A stretch of DNA of 64,000 bases, taken from positions 1,074,969-1,138,968 of the forward strand of contig LT599018.1 in assembly GCA_900079685.1 (NCBI GenBank), in the 5' to 3' direction. The notes under the pieces are model-generated. The model worked only from the letters and a program-made list of their open reading frames with translations, had not been told where the DNA came from and did not search any database. Each line of letters opens with the position of its first letter. Positions within the stretch are counted from its first letter, which is position 1. The translations under genes and the position numbers were made by a program. Source of the stretch: an uncultured delta proteobacterium (lineage in GTDB: Bacteria; Desulfobacterota; Desulfovibrionia; Desulfovibrionales; Desulfovibrionaceae). This document shows positions 51,047 to 60,317 of the stretch, in pieces.

Positions 51047-52783
51047 ATGATTAGTCTGAATATCAACGGCAAACAGGTGGAAGTGCCGGCAGGCACCACC
51101 ATCCTGGACGCCGCCAAAAAACTGGATATCCATATCCCCACCCTCTGCCACCTGGATATGCACGACTTTAAAATGGTCAACCAGGAGGCCAGCTGCCGCG
51201 TCTGCCTAGTGGAAATGGCGGGCCGCAAGGCCCTGCTGCCGGCCTGTGCCACCCCCGCCGCCCAGGGCATGGAAATCCGCACCCACACCCCGCGCACCAT
51301 CAACGCGCGGCGGGCCGTGCTGGAACTGATCCTGTCCAACCACCCCAAGACCTGCCTGACCTGCGCCAAAAACTCCGTGTGCGAGTTGCAGGCCCTGGCG
51401 GCGGAATTGGGCATCCACGAGATCAAATACACCGGCGAAATGGCGGAACACCGCCGGGACGCCTCCAGCCCGGCCTTTGTCAAGGAAATGAGCAAGTGCA
51501 TTCTCTGCCGCCGGTGCGAAACCATGTGCAACAACGTGCAGACCGTCAAGGTGCTCTCCGGCATCCGCCGGGGCTTCACCACCACCGTGGGCCCCGCTTT
51601 TGACGAACCCATGATCGACACCACCTGCGTGTTCTGCGGCCAGTGCGTGGCCGTGTGCCCCACCGGCGCGTTGTCCGAAGTCAACAACATCTCCCGCCTG
51701 TGGGACGCCCTGGCCGACCCGGAGAAATACGTGGTGGTGCAGACCGCCCCTGCCGTGCGCGCGGCGCTGGGGGAACTCTTCGGCATGCCCGCCGGGGTGG
51801 CGGTGACGGGCAAGATGGTCGCGGCCCTGCGTCTGCTCGGCTTTGACAAGGTGTTCGACACCAACTTCGCCGCGGACCTGACCATCATGGAAGAAGCGGC
51901 GGAATTCAAACACCGGCTGGAGCACGGGGGCAAGCTCCCCATCCTGACCAGCTGCTGCCCGGGCTGGGTGAAGTTTTTCGAGCACCAGTTCGGCGACATG
52001 CTGGACGTGCCTTCCACCTGCAAGTCGCCGCAGCAGATGTTCGGGGCCATCGCCAAGACCTACATGGCCGAGCAGCTGAATGTGGACACGGACAAGATGT
52101 TCGTGGTTTCCGTCATGCCCTGCCTGGCCAAGAAATACGAGGCGGCCAGGGCGGAGCTGAACGTGGACATGATCCGCGAGGTGGACCTGGTCATCACCAC
52201 CCGCGAACTGGGCAAAATGATCCGCGAGGCGGGCATCAACTTCCTGTCGCTGCCGGACGAACGGTACGACGACCCCATGGGGGAATCCACCGGCGCGGCG
52301 GTCATTTTCGGGACCAGCGGCGGGGTGTTGGAAGCGGCGTTGCGCACCGCCTATGAATGGATTACCGGCGAAATCCTGGAAAAGGTGGAGTTCGGCGCGC
52401 TGCGCGGCTTCAAGGGCATCAAGGAAGCGACCGTGCGCGTCGGCGACCTGGACGTCAAGGTGGCGGTGGCCAGCGGCCTGGGCAACGCCCGCCAGCTCCT
52501 GGAAAACATCCGCGAAGGCAAGGCCCATTACCACGCCATCGAGATCATGGCCTGCCCCGGCGGCTGCATCGACGGCGGCGGCCAGCCGTACCACCACGGC
52601 AATATCGAGATACTGGAAAAACGCATGCGGGCGCTGTTCAACGAGGACAAAAGCAAGCGCTTGCGCAAATCCCATGAAAACCCGTTCATCCAGAAGCTGT
52701 ACGCGGACTTCCTCGGCGAACCGCACAGCCTGCTGGCCCAGAAGCTGCTGCACACGACGTATACCAAGCGCCGCCGCATGTAG
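51047..52783 (+). CDS. hydA: [FeFe]-hydrogenase catalytic subunit (HydA/HndD, trimeric A3 type)
   Basis: A 578-residue enzyme. The N-terminus has a [2Fe-2S] domain (ending SCRVCLVEM), a His-ligated cluster region HPKTCLTCAKNSVC and two [4Fe-4S] motifs (CILCRRCETMC and CVFCGQCVAVCP). The H-cluster motifs are complete: L1 TSCCPGW, L2 MPCLAKKYE and L3 EIMACPGGCIDGGGQP. The L1 form with two cysteines is the bifurcating or NAD-linked type. ATG 51047 was chosen for the GCGAGGT site. It makes or consumes H2. Confidence 0.95.
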   Translation: MISLNINGKQVEVPAGTTILDAAKKLDIHIPTLCHLDMHDFKMVNQEASCRVCLVEMAGRKALLPACATPAAQGMEIRTHTPRTINARRAVLELILSNHPKTCLTCAKNSVCELQALAAELGIHEIKYTGEMAEHRRDASSPAFVKEMSKCILCRRCETMCNNVQTVKVLSGIRRGFTTTVGPAFDEPMIDTTCVFCGQCVAVCPTGALSEVNNISRLWDALADPEKYVVVQTAPAVRAALGELFGMPAGVAVTGKMVAALRLLGFDKVFDTNFAADLTIMEEAAEFKHRLEHGGKLPILTSCCPGWVKFFEHQFGDMLDVPSTCKSPQQMFGAIAKTYMAEQLNVDTDKMFVVSVMPCLAKKYEAARAELNVDMIREVDLVITTRELGKMIREAGINFLSLPDERYDDPMGESTGAAVIFGTSGGVLEAALRTAYEWITGEILEKVEFGALRGFKGIKEATVRVGDLDVKVAVASGLGNARQLLENIREGKAHYHAIEIMACPGGCIDGGGQPYHHGNIEILEKRMRALFNEDKSKRLRKSHENPFIQKLYADFLGEPHSLLAQKLLHTTYTKRRRM

Positions 52784-52798
52784 CATAAAGGCGCGTTT

Positions 52799-54202
52799 AT
52801 GAATACCGCATACCGGCCCTTTATTGACGAGGAGCAGATCTGGTCCCTGATCGAGCGGGAAGCGAACCCGGCCCCCGCCCGCATCGACGCCGTCCTGGCC
52901 AAGGCCCGCGAGGGCAAGGGGCTTGATCTCGGCGAGGCGGCGGCTCTTCTGGCGCCCATGCCGGAAGACCGCCTTGACGCGTTGTACGGCACCGCCCTGG
53001 AATTGAAAGACGCCATTTACGGCAACCGCATGGTGCTGTTCGCGCCGCTGTACGTGACCAACGAATGCGCCAACCGTTGCGCTTACTGCGCCTTCAGCGT
53101 CACCAACAAGGACCTGGAACGGCACAGCCTGTCGCCCGAAGAGCTGGCCGCGGAAGTCGCTCTCATCCAAAAGATGGGGCACAAGCGCATCATGGCCGTG
53201 TACGGCGAGCACCCGCGCTGGGACGCGCGGGCCATCGCGGACAGCGTGGCCGCCATATACGCGGTGAAGACCCCGCCCTCCGGCGAAATCCGGCGGGTCA
53301 ACGTCAACTGCGCTCCACTGGATACGGCGGGGTTCGCAACCCTCAAACAGGCGGGCATCGGCACCTACCAGTGCTTTCAGGAAACCTACCACCGGAAGAC
53401 CTACGAAACGGTCCACCTCGGCGGCCGCAAGAAAGATTACGACTGGCGGGTTTTCGCCATGCACCGGGCCCAGGAGGCCGGGGTGGACGACGTGGGCCTG
53501 GGCGTGCTGTTCGGGTTGTTCGACCACCGCTTCGAGGTGCTGGCTCTCTTGCGCCACGCCCAGGTCCTGGAGGATCTCTACGGCGCGGGGCCGCACACCA
53601 TTTCCTTCCCCCGCATCGAGCCGGCCCAGAATTCCGTCTTGTCGCACAACCCGCCCAACGTCATCGCCGATGCGGTCTTCAAGCGCATCATCGCCGTGGT
53701 GCGCCTGGCGCTGCCGTATACCGGCATGATAATCACCACCAGGGAAAAACCGGATTTGAAGCGCGAATTGCTGTACCTGGGCATATCCCAGCTCAGCGCG
53801 GCCTCGCGCACGTCCCCCGGCGGCTATGCGGACGCGGCGGCCAACCGGCCCGGCGCCCAGCAGTTCTGGGTGGGGGACGAGCGGTCCTTGAGCGACATCA
53901 TCCGCGACCTGCAATCCTGCGGCTTCGTGCCGTCCTTCTGCACCAGTTGTTACCGCAAAGGCCGCACCGGCGAGCACTTCATGGGCCTGGCGAAAAGCGC
54001 CTTCATCCGCAATTTCTGCCAGCCCAACGCCCTGGCCACCTATTACGAGTACCTGCTCGACTACGCGGAGCCGGACCTGCTGCAAGCCGGAAAAATCGCC
54101 ATCGCCCGGGCCGTGGACGGAACGCCCGACGCGGCGGTGCGCGACGCATTGCGCGAAAGGCTGCGCCGCGTCGACACCGGGGAACGGGACATATGCGTAT
54201 GA
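52799..54202 (+). CDS. hydG: [FeFe]-hydrogenase maturase HydG (radical SAM tyrosine lyase)
   Basis: A 467-residue maturase that makes the CO and CN ligands from tyrosine. The radical SAM motif is CANRCAYC (CX3CX2C). The C-terminal auxiliary cluster motif is intact: CTSC followed after 22 residues by another Cys (CX2CX22C). It lies 15 bp after hydA and overlaps hydE by ten bases. Confidence 0.95.
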   Translation: MNTAYRPFIDEEQIWSLIEREANPAPARIDAVLAKAREGKGLDLGEAAALLAPMPEDRLDALYGTALELKDAIYGNRMVLFAPLYVTNECANRCAYCAFSVTNKDLERHSLSPEELAAEVALIQKMGHKRIMAVYGEHPRWDARAIADSVAAIYAVKTPPSGEIRRVNVNCAPLDTAGFATLKQAGIGTYQCFQETYHRKTYETVHLGGRKKDYDWRVFAMHRAQEAGVDDVGLGVLFGLFDHRFEVLALLRHAQVLEDLYGAGPHTISFPRIEPAQNSVLSHNPPNVIADAVFKRIIAVVRLALPYTGMIITTREKPDLKRELLYLGISQLSAASRTSPGGYADAAANRPGAQQFWVGDERSLSDIIRDLQSCGFVPSFCTSCYRKGRTGEHFMGLAKSAFIRNFCQPNALATYYEYLLDYAEPDLLQAGKIAIARAVDGTPDAAVRDALRERLRRVDTGERDICV

Positions 54203-55191
54203 CGGTCGCGGCCTGGGACGAAGCCGCCGCCCTGCGGCGGCGGTGCTGGGGCCGGGATGTCTTTCTCCGCGGCATTGTGGAATTTTCCAGCCATTGCCGC
54301 CAGAACTGCCTGTACTGCGGCCTGCGCCGGGACAACGCCTCCCTGGCCCGCTACCGCCTGGAACCGGAGGAAATATTCGGCCGGGCGCGGGCCGTCCGGG
54401 ACCTGGGCATCGGCACCGTTGTTCTGCAATCGGGCGAGGACCCCGCGTATTCCGGCCCGGTAATGGCGGACCTGATCCGGCGGATCAAAGGCGATCTCGG
54501 CCTGGCCGTGACGCTTTCCCTCGGCGAGCGGGCGCGGGCGGAATATGCCCTCTGGCGGGCCGCCGGGGCCGACCGCTACCTGCTGAAGGCCGAAACCTTC
54601 GACGCAACTCTGTACGCCCGCCTGCGGCCCGGCAAACGGCTGGACCGGCGGCTGGACGCGGTAAAGGCCCTGGCGGACCTGGGCTATGAAACCGGCTCCG
54701 GCATCATCGCCGGGCTGCCCGGCCTGTCCAAGGAACCGGCCGACACGCTGGACAAGGAGCTGGACGCCCTGGCCGCGCTGCGCCTGGACATGGTATCCAT
54801 CAGCCCGTTCGTGCCGCACCCGGCAACCCCGCTGGGAGATCAGCCCGCCTTCGGCCCGGCGAAAACCCTGGCCGTCATGGCCGCCGCGCGCCTTCGCATG
54901 CCCACGGCCCACATTCCCGTAACCAGCGCTCTCGGCCTGCACGGCGATGCCGTGCGCTTGAAAGCCTTGGAGGTGGCGGACGTGCTCATGCCCTCGCTGA
55001 CCCCGGAACGGGTGCGCGAGGAATACGCCATCTATCCCGGCAAAAACCGGCAGCAGGCCACGCCGGAAGAACGGGCGCACGCCATGCGGGATATGCTGGC
55101 GGCGGCGGGGTTCGCCCTGCCTTCCGGGCCGGGAAGCGCGTGGCGGGTATCGCGCGGGGAAGCTTCAATGAGCTGGAGGCATGCGTCATGA
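54193..55191 (+). CDS. hydE: [FeFe]-hydrogenase maturase HydE (radical SAM)
   Basis: A 332-residue maturase involved in building the azadithiolate bridge. The radical SAM motif is CRQNCLYC and the flanking GLRRDNASLARYRL matches HydE. ATG 54193 (or 54199) sits inside the end of hydG, with GGGGAACGGGAC before it. It ends in ATGA overlapping hydF. Upstream open frame inside hydG was ignored. Confidence 0.93.
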   Translation: MRMTVAAWDEAAALRRRCWGRDVFLRGIVEFSSHCRQNCLYCGLRRDNASLARYRLEPEEIFGRARAVRDLGIGTVVLQSGEDPAYSGPVMADLIRRIKGDLGLAVTLSLGERARAEYALWRAAGADRYLLKAETFDATLYARLRPGKRLDRRLDAVKALADLGYETGSGIIAGLPGLSKEPADTLDKELDALAALRLDMVSISPFVPHPATPLGDQPAFGPAKTLAVMAAARLRMPTAHIPVTSALGLHGDAVRLKALEVADVLMPSLTPERVREEYAIYPGKNRQQATPEERAHAMRDMLAAAGFALPSGPGSAWRVSRGEASMSWRHAS

Positions 55192-56384
55192 CAACGGCAC
55201 ACCGCGGCGCGCGGCTGCATATCGCGGTCCTCGGGCGTTGCAACACGGGCAAATCAACGGTGCTGAACCTGATCGCGGGGCAGCGGGCCGCCATTGTTTC
55301 CTCCAAACCGGGCACCACGGGCGACCCCGTGCCGCTCAGCTTCGAGCTGCTGCCCTTGGGCCCGGTGACGCTGTATGACACGGCCGGGCTGGACGAAGCC
55401 TCGGACCTCGGCGCGCTGCGGCGGGAAGCGGGCCGCAAGATACTGGCCCGCGCGGACATGGCGGTTGTCGTCACCGACCGGACGGGTTTGGGCCCGTGGG
55501 AAAAGGAACTGATCGAGGCGCTGCGGCAGCTGGAAACGCCGTTCCTGCTGCTGTTCAACAAGCGGGACCAGGGACCGCCGCCGGAAAAGGATCTGGCCTG
55601 GTGCCGGGAACAGGGCATCGCGCACCGTTGCTTGTCCGCGGACCGGGAAACCGACCCCGCGCCCCTGCGCGAGGACCTGATCGGCCTGGCCCCGGCGCGG
55701 GAAGCGGAGCCGCCCCTGGTCACGGACCTGCTGCCGCCGGGCGGCGTGGTGGTCTGCGTGACGCCCATTGACGCGTCCGCGCCCAAGGGCCGGCTCATCG
55801 TGCCCCAGGTGCAGGCCCTGCGCGAACTGGTGGAGGCCAATCACCCGTCCCTGGTCGTGCAGCACACAGAACTGCCGCGCGCGCTCTCCCTCCTGCGCAA
55901 ACCGCCGGACCTGGTCATCACGGATTCTCAGGTCGTGCGCGAGGTCAACGCCATGCTGCCGCCGGATGTGCCGCTGACCACCTTTTCCCTGCTGTTCGCC
56001 CGGCTGAAAGGAGATTTCTCTTTGCTGCTGGAAGGGGCCAGAGCCATCGACGCCCTGGGGCCGGAAGCGCCGGTGCTGATAGCGGAATCCTGCTCGCACC
56101 ACCCGCAGGACGACGACATCGGCCGGGTGAAAATTCCCCGGCTGCTGCGGGCCTATACGAAGCAGGACCTGCACTTCGCCTTTTGCGCGGGGTCGGATTT
56201 TCCCGATGACCTCTCCCGTTACGCCATGGTGCTGCACTGCGGGGGCTGCATGCTGAACGCGCGGGAAATGCGCCGCCGTCTGCGGCTGTGCGCGGCCGAG
56301 GGCGTACCCGCGACCAACTACGGCATGGCCCTGTCCCATGCCCAGGGCATCCTGGAACGGGTGGCGGCCCCGCTTGTAAAATGA
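55188..56384 (+). CDS. hydF: [FeFe]-hydrogenase maturase HydF (GTPase scaffold)
   Basis: A 398-residue GTPase and cluster scaffold. GTPase motifs are GRCNTGKST (G1), DTAGLDE (G3) and NKRD (G4). The C-terminal cluster region has CSHHPQDDD and HCGGCMLNARE, corresponding to the CxH and HCxxC ligand sets. It ends the operon, so structural and maturation genes are together. Confidence 0.93.
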   Translation: MTTAHRGARLHIAVLGRCNTGKSTVLNLIAGQRAAIVSSKPGTTGDPVPLSFELLPLGPVTLYDTAGLDEASDLGALRREAGRKILARADMAVVVTDRTGLGPWEKELIEALRQLETPFLLLFNKRDQGPPPEKDLAWCREQGIAHRCLSADRETDPAPLREDLIGLAPAREAEPPLVTDLLPPGGVVVCVTPIDASAPKGRLIVPQVQALRELVEANHPSLVVQHTELPRALSLLRKPPDLVITDSQVVREVNAMLPPDVPLTTFSLLFARLKGDFSLLLEGARAIDALGPEAPVLIAESCSHHPQDDDIGRVKIPRLLRAYTKQDLHFAFCAGSDFPDDLSRYAMVLHCGGCMLNAREMRRRLRLCAAEGVPATNYGMALSHAQGILERVAAPLVK

Positions 56385-56447
56385 GGGAGGGAGGAGGAAA
56401 AAAGAGCGTTTGGCCGGGCCCGGGTACACGGGGCTTGTCTGCCTGAA

Positions 56448-56480
56448 AGCCCCGGCTTGGGTGTATCCCAAGCCGGGGCT
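56448..56480. terminator. Hairpin between convergent hydF and TAXI permease genes
   Basis: A perfect 14-bp stem (56448-56461 with 56467-56480, loop TGTAT) lies between the two converging operons. T-tracts are absent, so its strength is uncertain. Confidence 0.65.
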
Positions 56481-56538
56481 CCGGTATACCCGGCGGGCGG
56501 AAAAAGCCGCCCTACCCGGTGATGCGTTCAGGATGCGG

Positions 56539-58533
56539 CTATTCCGTTGCTGCCGTCTGCAACGCTGCCGCCTTCTTGCTGGAGGCCTTTTGTTTCACCC
56601 AGACGATGGCAAGGAGGCCGAAGCCGGCGGCATCGGTGATAACGCCGCCGTCAATGAGCAGCAAGGCGCTGGCGAACAGAAGCGCCCTTTCCAGATAGTC
56701 GGTGTTTTTCAGCATATACCCCTGGATGGAGCACGCCAGACAGTAGATCCCTATCGTTGCCGTGGCAAGGCACCGGAAAATAATCAGCAAACTGTCCGAC
56801 TGAGCGCACAGAGCCGGAGAGAACACGAACATGAACGGCACGATAAAGCCTGCCAGGCCGAGCCGTACGGCCGTCCACCCCACCTTGGAGGGCGGGGCGT
56901 TCGCAATGCCGGCTCCGGCGTACGCGGCGAGCGCCACGGGCGGCGTGATGGCGGAAAGCACCGCGTAATACAGCACGAACATGTGCGCGACGATCGGGTC
57001 CACGCCCAAGTTCACCATGGCGGGGGCGGCCACGGTGCCGGCAACGATATACGCCGCCGACGTCGGCATGCCCATGCCCATAATCATGCAGGCCACCATG
57101 GTCAGGAACAGCGTCGGTATAAGCAGCCCGCCCGAGAGCATCAGGATCATGTTGGCCAGTTGCAGCCCGAGGCCGGTGATGCTGACGACCCCGACGATGA
57201 TGCCGACGACGGCGCAGGCGACGGCCACGCCGACCGCCTGCCGGGCGCCGGAATCCAGGGAAATAATCAGCGACTTGAGGTTCATCCGCGTGTGCTTTTT
57301 GAAAAAGCTGACGGCGACCAGCGCAAGAATGCTGTAGAAAGCGGAGTACGCCGGCGTATAATCCGCGAGCAAAAGATACATGAGCAACACGATGGGCAGC
57401 AGCAAGTGCCCGCTTTTCTTCAATTCCGCTTTCGCATCGGGCAGTTGGTCTTTCGGCAGGCCCTTCAGCCCCAATTTGCGCGCTTCTAGGTCGACGTTGA
57501 TCCACACGGCCAGATAGTAAAGAATCGCCGGGATCAACGCCGTAATCATGACCGTCTTGTAGGGAATGCCCAAAAATTCCGCCATGATGAACGCCGCGGC
57601 GCCCATGACCGGCGGCATGATCTGGCCGCCGGTGGAGGCCACCGCTTCCACCGCCCCGGCAAAATGCGCCTGGTACCCGACGTGCTTCATGAGAGGGATG
57701 GTGAACGCCCCGGTGGTCACGACGTTGGCGGCGGCGCTGCCGTTGATCATGCCCAGAAGGCCGCTGGCGATAATGGCGACCTTCGCCGGGCCGCCGGGCT
57801 TGTGCCCCGCGATGGCCAGGGACGCGTTGGTGAACAGTTCCGAGAGCCCCGTCGCGCCCAGAAAGGCGCCGAACAGAATGAACAGGAAGATAAACGTCGA
57901 GGACACGCCCAGCGCAATCCCGTATATCCCTTCCGCGCTGATGAACATGTGGTCGACGAGCCGTTCAAAGCTGTATCCCCGGTGCATCAAATCCCCCGGC
58001 AAATACGGCCCTAAATAGGCATACGCCAAAAAGGCTATCGCCAGCAGGGGCAGTTCATACCCCACGCACCGTCTGGCGGCTTCCAGCACAATCACAATGG
58101 TAATGGTGCCAAGGATTATATCGGTTTGCGTAACCAGACCGGCTTTTGCCGAAATATCGTCAATGGCGAAAAAGATGTAGAGGTTAACGATCAAGCCGAC
58201 CGCCGCGAGCATGAAGTCGATGATGCTGGCCCCTTTCTTGCTGCCTTTTTTGCTGAAGGGGTAGGATAGAAATATGATGACCAGGGTAAACGCCAGGTGG
58301 AGCATGCGCTGTTTGTTGGTGGGCATGGTGCCGAGGCCCGCCATGTAAAGATGGAAAACAGACATGAGCACGGCAACGCCGGTCAGTATCTTGGAGGCAA
58401 ACCCATCCAGTTTGCGTACCCTGGCTTCAGCGTCGAACTTCCGCAAAATCTCGTCCGCATCCTCTGTTCCCAGCGCAGAGACACCCATTTCTTTCAAGGT
58501 AGCTATTTCTTGGGATTTATCTTCTTCAGTCAT
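56539..58533 (-). CDS. TRAP transporter fused permease, TAXI type (DctQM fusion)
   Basis: A 664-residue membrane protein with about 17 hydrophobic segments. The first 160 residues equal the small DctQ-like domain and the rest the DctM-like domain (LFGAFLGATGLSELFTNASLAIAG, MINGSAAANVVTTGAFTIPLMK, GMGMPTSAAYIVAGTVAAPAMV). It works with the TAXI binding protein encoded just upstream. A hairpin at 58600-58634 separates the two genes. Confidence 0.92.
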   Translation of the reverse strand: MTEEDKSQEIATLKEMGVSALGTEDADEILRKFDAEARVRKLDGFASKILTGVAVLMSVFHLYMAGLGTMPTNKQRMLHLAFTLVIIFLSYPFSKKGSKKGASIIDFMLAAVGLIVNLYIFFAIDDISAKAGLVTQTDIILGTITIVIVLEAARRCVGYELPLLAIAFLAYAYLGPYLPGDLMHRGYSFERLVDHMFISAEGIYGIALGVSSTFIFLFILFGAFLGATGLSELFTNASLAIAGHKPGGPAKVAIIASGLLGMINGSAAANVVTTGAFTIPLMKHVGYQAHFAGAVEAVASTGGQIMPPVMGAAAFIMAEFLGIPYKTVMITALIPAILYYLAVWINVDLEARKLGLKGLPKDQLPDAKAELKKSGHLLLPIVLLMYLLLADYTPAYSAFYSILALVAVSFFKKHTRMNLKSLIISLDSGARQAVGVAVACAVVGIIVGVVSITGLGLQLANMILMLSGGLLIPTLFLTMVACMIMGMGMPTSAAYIVAGTVAAPAMVNLGVDPIVAHMFVLYYAVLSAITPPVALAAYAGAGIANAPPSKVGWTAVRLGLAGFIVPFMFVFSPALCAQSDSLLIIFRCLATATIGIYCLACSIQGYMLKNTDYLERALLFASALLLIDGGVITDAAGFGLLAIVWVKQKASSKKAAALQTAATE

Positions 58534-58599
58534 TGTACATCCTTCCAGTCAGTCGGACCTTGCAGGTTCGGCAGTTACGGCTGTTTGAAGAGGTTTGAA

Positions 58600-58634
58600 A
58601 AAGCCCCCGGGCCAGATGAAAGCGCGGGGGCTTT
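58600..58634 (-). terminator. Intercistronic attenuator between TAXI binding protein and permease
   Basis: On the minus strand a 10-bp stem (58625-58634 with 58600-58609) is followed by a T-rich tail (CTTTTTC). It lies between binding-protein and permease genes, and so would reduce permease expression. Confidence 0.75.
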
Positions 58635-58655
58635 CGCAACTGTACGTTCTTCTGC

Positions 58656-59657
58656 TTACTTTATCGCGCCGACTTCTTTGAAATACTTTTCAGCGCCCGG
58701 GTGTAAGGGAACCGTCAAGCCGTTAACGGCGGATTCTTTCTTAATATTGGCGGCGGCTTTGTGGACGTTCACGAGATCCGCCTGGTTTTCATAGATGGCC
58801 TTGGTGAACTTGTAGACGAGATCCACGGGCAGGTCTTTGCGGCAGTAAATGTAGTTGGCCACCGCGAAAGTGTTCACCGCCTCGGGCTGGTTCGGGTACG
58901 TGTTGGCCGGGATGACGAACTTGAAGTACGCGGGGTTTATTTTGTTCAGTTCGGCTATTTTCTCGTCGGAAAAATTAAGCAGTTCGAATTTGCCGGAACT
59001 CATAAGGTCCATGGAGCTCGCCGCGCCCACACCGGCGATCAGGTTGGCGCCGACGGCCTGACGGTTTTTCAAGAGTTCCACGGATTGGGATTCGCTGGAA
59101 TATTCAGCCGTAAAGTCCTTTTTTGTCAGATAATCCAAGCCGTAAATCAGGGCCATGTCGCGGCTGTTCATTTCGGTCGCGCTGCCGGAAGCGCCGACGG
59201 CAAAACTCTTGCCCTTGAAGTCGGCGAACGTTTTGATGTTTGCGTCCTTGGCCACGGCAACGTGCATGACGTTGGGGTACACGTACGTTACGCTGGCGAT
59301 GTTGGTAAATTTCTGCTCAAAACCGGCCACGCCGTCCACGGCGTTTTTGGCAATGCCCGCCTGTCCGAAAGCGAATTCAGCCTCTTTTTTCTCCATGAGA
59401 CGGATGTTGATCGGCGTACCGGCTGTGGACTGGGCGTTGGCTTTGAAATCGTTGGGCATTTTCGTGTTGAGCACTTGCGCGATTGCGTTCGCCAGCAGGA
59501 AATACGTCCCGCCGCTGGTTGCGCCGCAAATCTGGATCATGGACCTGGCGCCAAAAGCCGGAGCCGCCATGAGCATAACCACCGTAACCACCGCTAAACA
59601 TTTACAGGCTCTTTTAAACGTCGGACACTCTCTCCTGTTTATCTGTTCGTGAAACAC
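58656..59657 (-). CDS. TAXI-family TRAP transporter substrate-binding protein
   Basis: A 333-residue periplasmic protein. A hydrophobic signal segment (VVTVVMLMAAPAFGA) lies near residues 23-38, then family motifs MIQICGATSGGTYFLLANAIAQ, the T-X-X-G core FAVGASGSATEMNSRD and YPNQPEAVNTFAVANY. Ligands in this family include glutamate and other carboxylates. The start is probably GTG 59657 behind GAAAGG; this is not certain. It is divergent from gcdA, suggesting that it imports the substrate of that pathway. Confidence 0.88.
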   Translation of the reverse strand: MFHEQINRRECPTFKRACKCLAVVTVVMLMAAPAFGARSMIQICGATSGGTYFLLANAIAQVLNTKMPNDFKANAQSTAGTPINIRLMEKKEAEFAFGQAGIAKNAVDGVAGFEQKFTNIASVTYVYPNVMHVAVAKDANIKTFADFKGKSFAVGASGSATEMNSRDMALIYGLDYLTKKDFTAEYSSESQSVELLKNRQAVGANLIAGVGAASSMDLMSSGKFELLNFSDEKIAELNKINPAYFKFVIPANTYPNQPEAVNTFAVANYIYCRKDLPVDLVYKFTKAIYENQADLVNVHKAAANIKKESAVNGLTVPLHPGAEKYFKEVGAIK

Positions 59658-59963
59658 AGGTTGCCTTTCATTTGTCCCGACCTAATCCGTATCCATCGCT
59701 GTGCCGGCGCATTCCGTCTTGCGGAGACTGCAGTTTCTCCACGTTCCGGCCCCGTGCCGCGCAGCCTGACATCTCCCTCCCCCGGCGTCTCGCCCTTCGC
59801 AAAAACAACCGCCTGAAATCCCCCCCCAAAGGCACCGCCCGACGGACCCCATGAACGCTTGCCCGTTAAAAAACGTTTTCCGCCTCTCCCCAAAAAGAAA
59901 TCCGTAAATTACCTTGCGCGGCACCGGCAATCGGCAAAAAATCACCCACATTTGATATCTAGT

Positions 59964-59992
59964 AACCTAGTCGACAAGTACCCCTGTGTCAA
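59964..59992 (-). promoter_or_regulatory. Promoter of the TAXI operon with operator core
   Basis: On the minus strand TTGACA (59987-59992), a spacer of exactly 17 bp and TAGGTT (59964-59969). The spacer ends in GTCGAC, the core of a FadR/GntR-type half-site pair (TTGTCGACTAG, 59967-59977). Confidence 0.65.
59967..59978. promoter_or_regulatory. Candidate GntR/FadR-type operator, TAXI side
   Basis: CTAGTCGACAAG contains the GTCGAC core matching the FadR-subfamily pattern GT(M)(K)AC. It overlaps the spacer and -10 region of the TAXI promoter, an ideal repression site. Confidence 0.55.
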
Positions 59993-60121
59993 GGCCAATC
60001 GCCACATTGCATCCATCTTTTTATATTTTAAAAAAATCAAATTACTTCATAATGTTAAAAATTTATATTTTTCAAAGCCTGTCCCGCAAGGATTTGCGTA
60101 ATGTTTATAAAATATACCATA

Positions 60122-60150
60122 TTGACACATGTGGTCTAGTCGACTAGTTA
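60122..60150 (+). promoter_or_regulatory. Promoter of the gcdA-abfD operon with operator core
   Basis: TTGACA (60122-60127), a spacer of exactly 17 bp and TAGTTA (60145-60150). The last six bases of the spacer are GTCGAC, the same placement as in the divergent TAXI promoter. Confidence 0.65.
60136..60147. promoter_or_regulatory. Candidate GntR/FadR-type operator, gcdA side
   Basis: CTAGTCGACTAG is a perfect 12-bp palindrome covering the end of the spacer and the start of the -10 box. Together with the site at 59967-59978 it suggests one repressor acting on both divergent operons. Confidence 0.6.
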
Positions 60151-60317
60151 TCAAGGCTGGAGAACTGATGCGGCGTGCGGCCTCCCTTTTCGAATGCAGC
60201 CGGGCCGTTCGAGAAAACGATTCATCCGTTGCCGCGCTGCGGCTTCCGGTCCAGCCCGGTACGATAGTTTGTTTATTCACAAGGATAGCAACAAAAATAT
60301 CGATGCAGAGGTGCCGT

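Larger units (their letters stand above)
59658..60317. other. Divergent regulatory region between TAXI and gcdA operons
   Basis: These 660 bp contain AT-rich DNA with two opposing promoters and two related operator palindromes, described separately. Leaders of about 300 nt (TAXI side) and 160 nt (gcdA side) are implied. No gene was recognised in the leaders. Confidence 0.6.

Noticed and set aside
51206..54085. Open frame of 959 codons antisense to hydA and hydG
   Set aside because: Product of high third-position GC in the sense genes; no ribosome site and no family features.
60129..60317. N-terminal extension of gcdA up to 60129
   Set aside because: The extra codons overlap the promoter and operator and do not match the family; ATG 60318 has a ribosome site.
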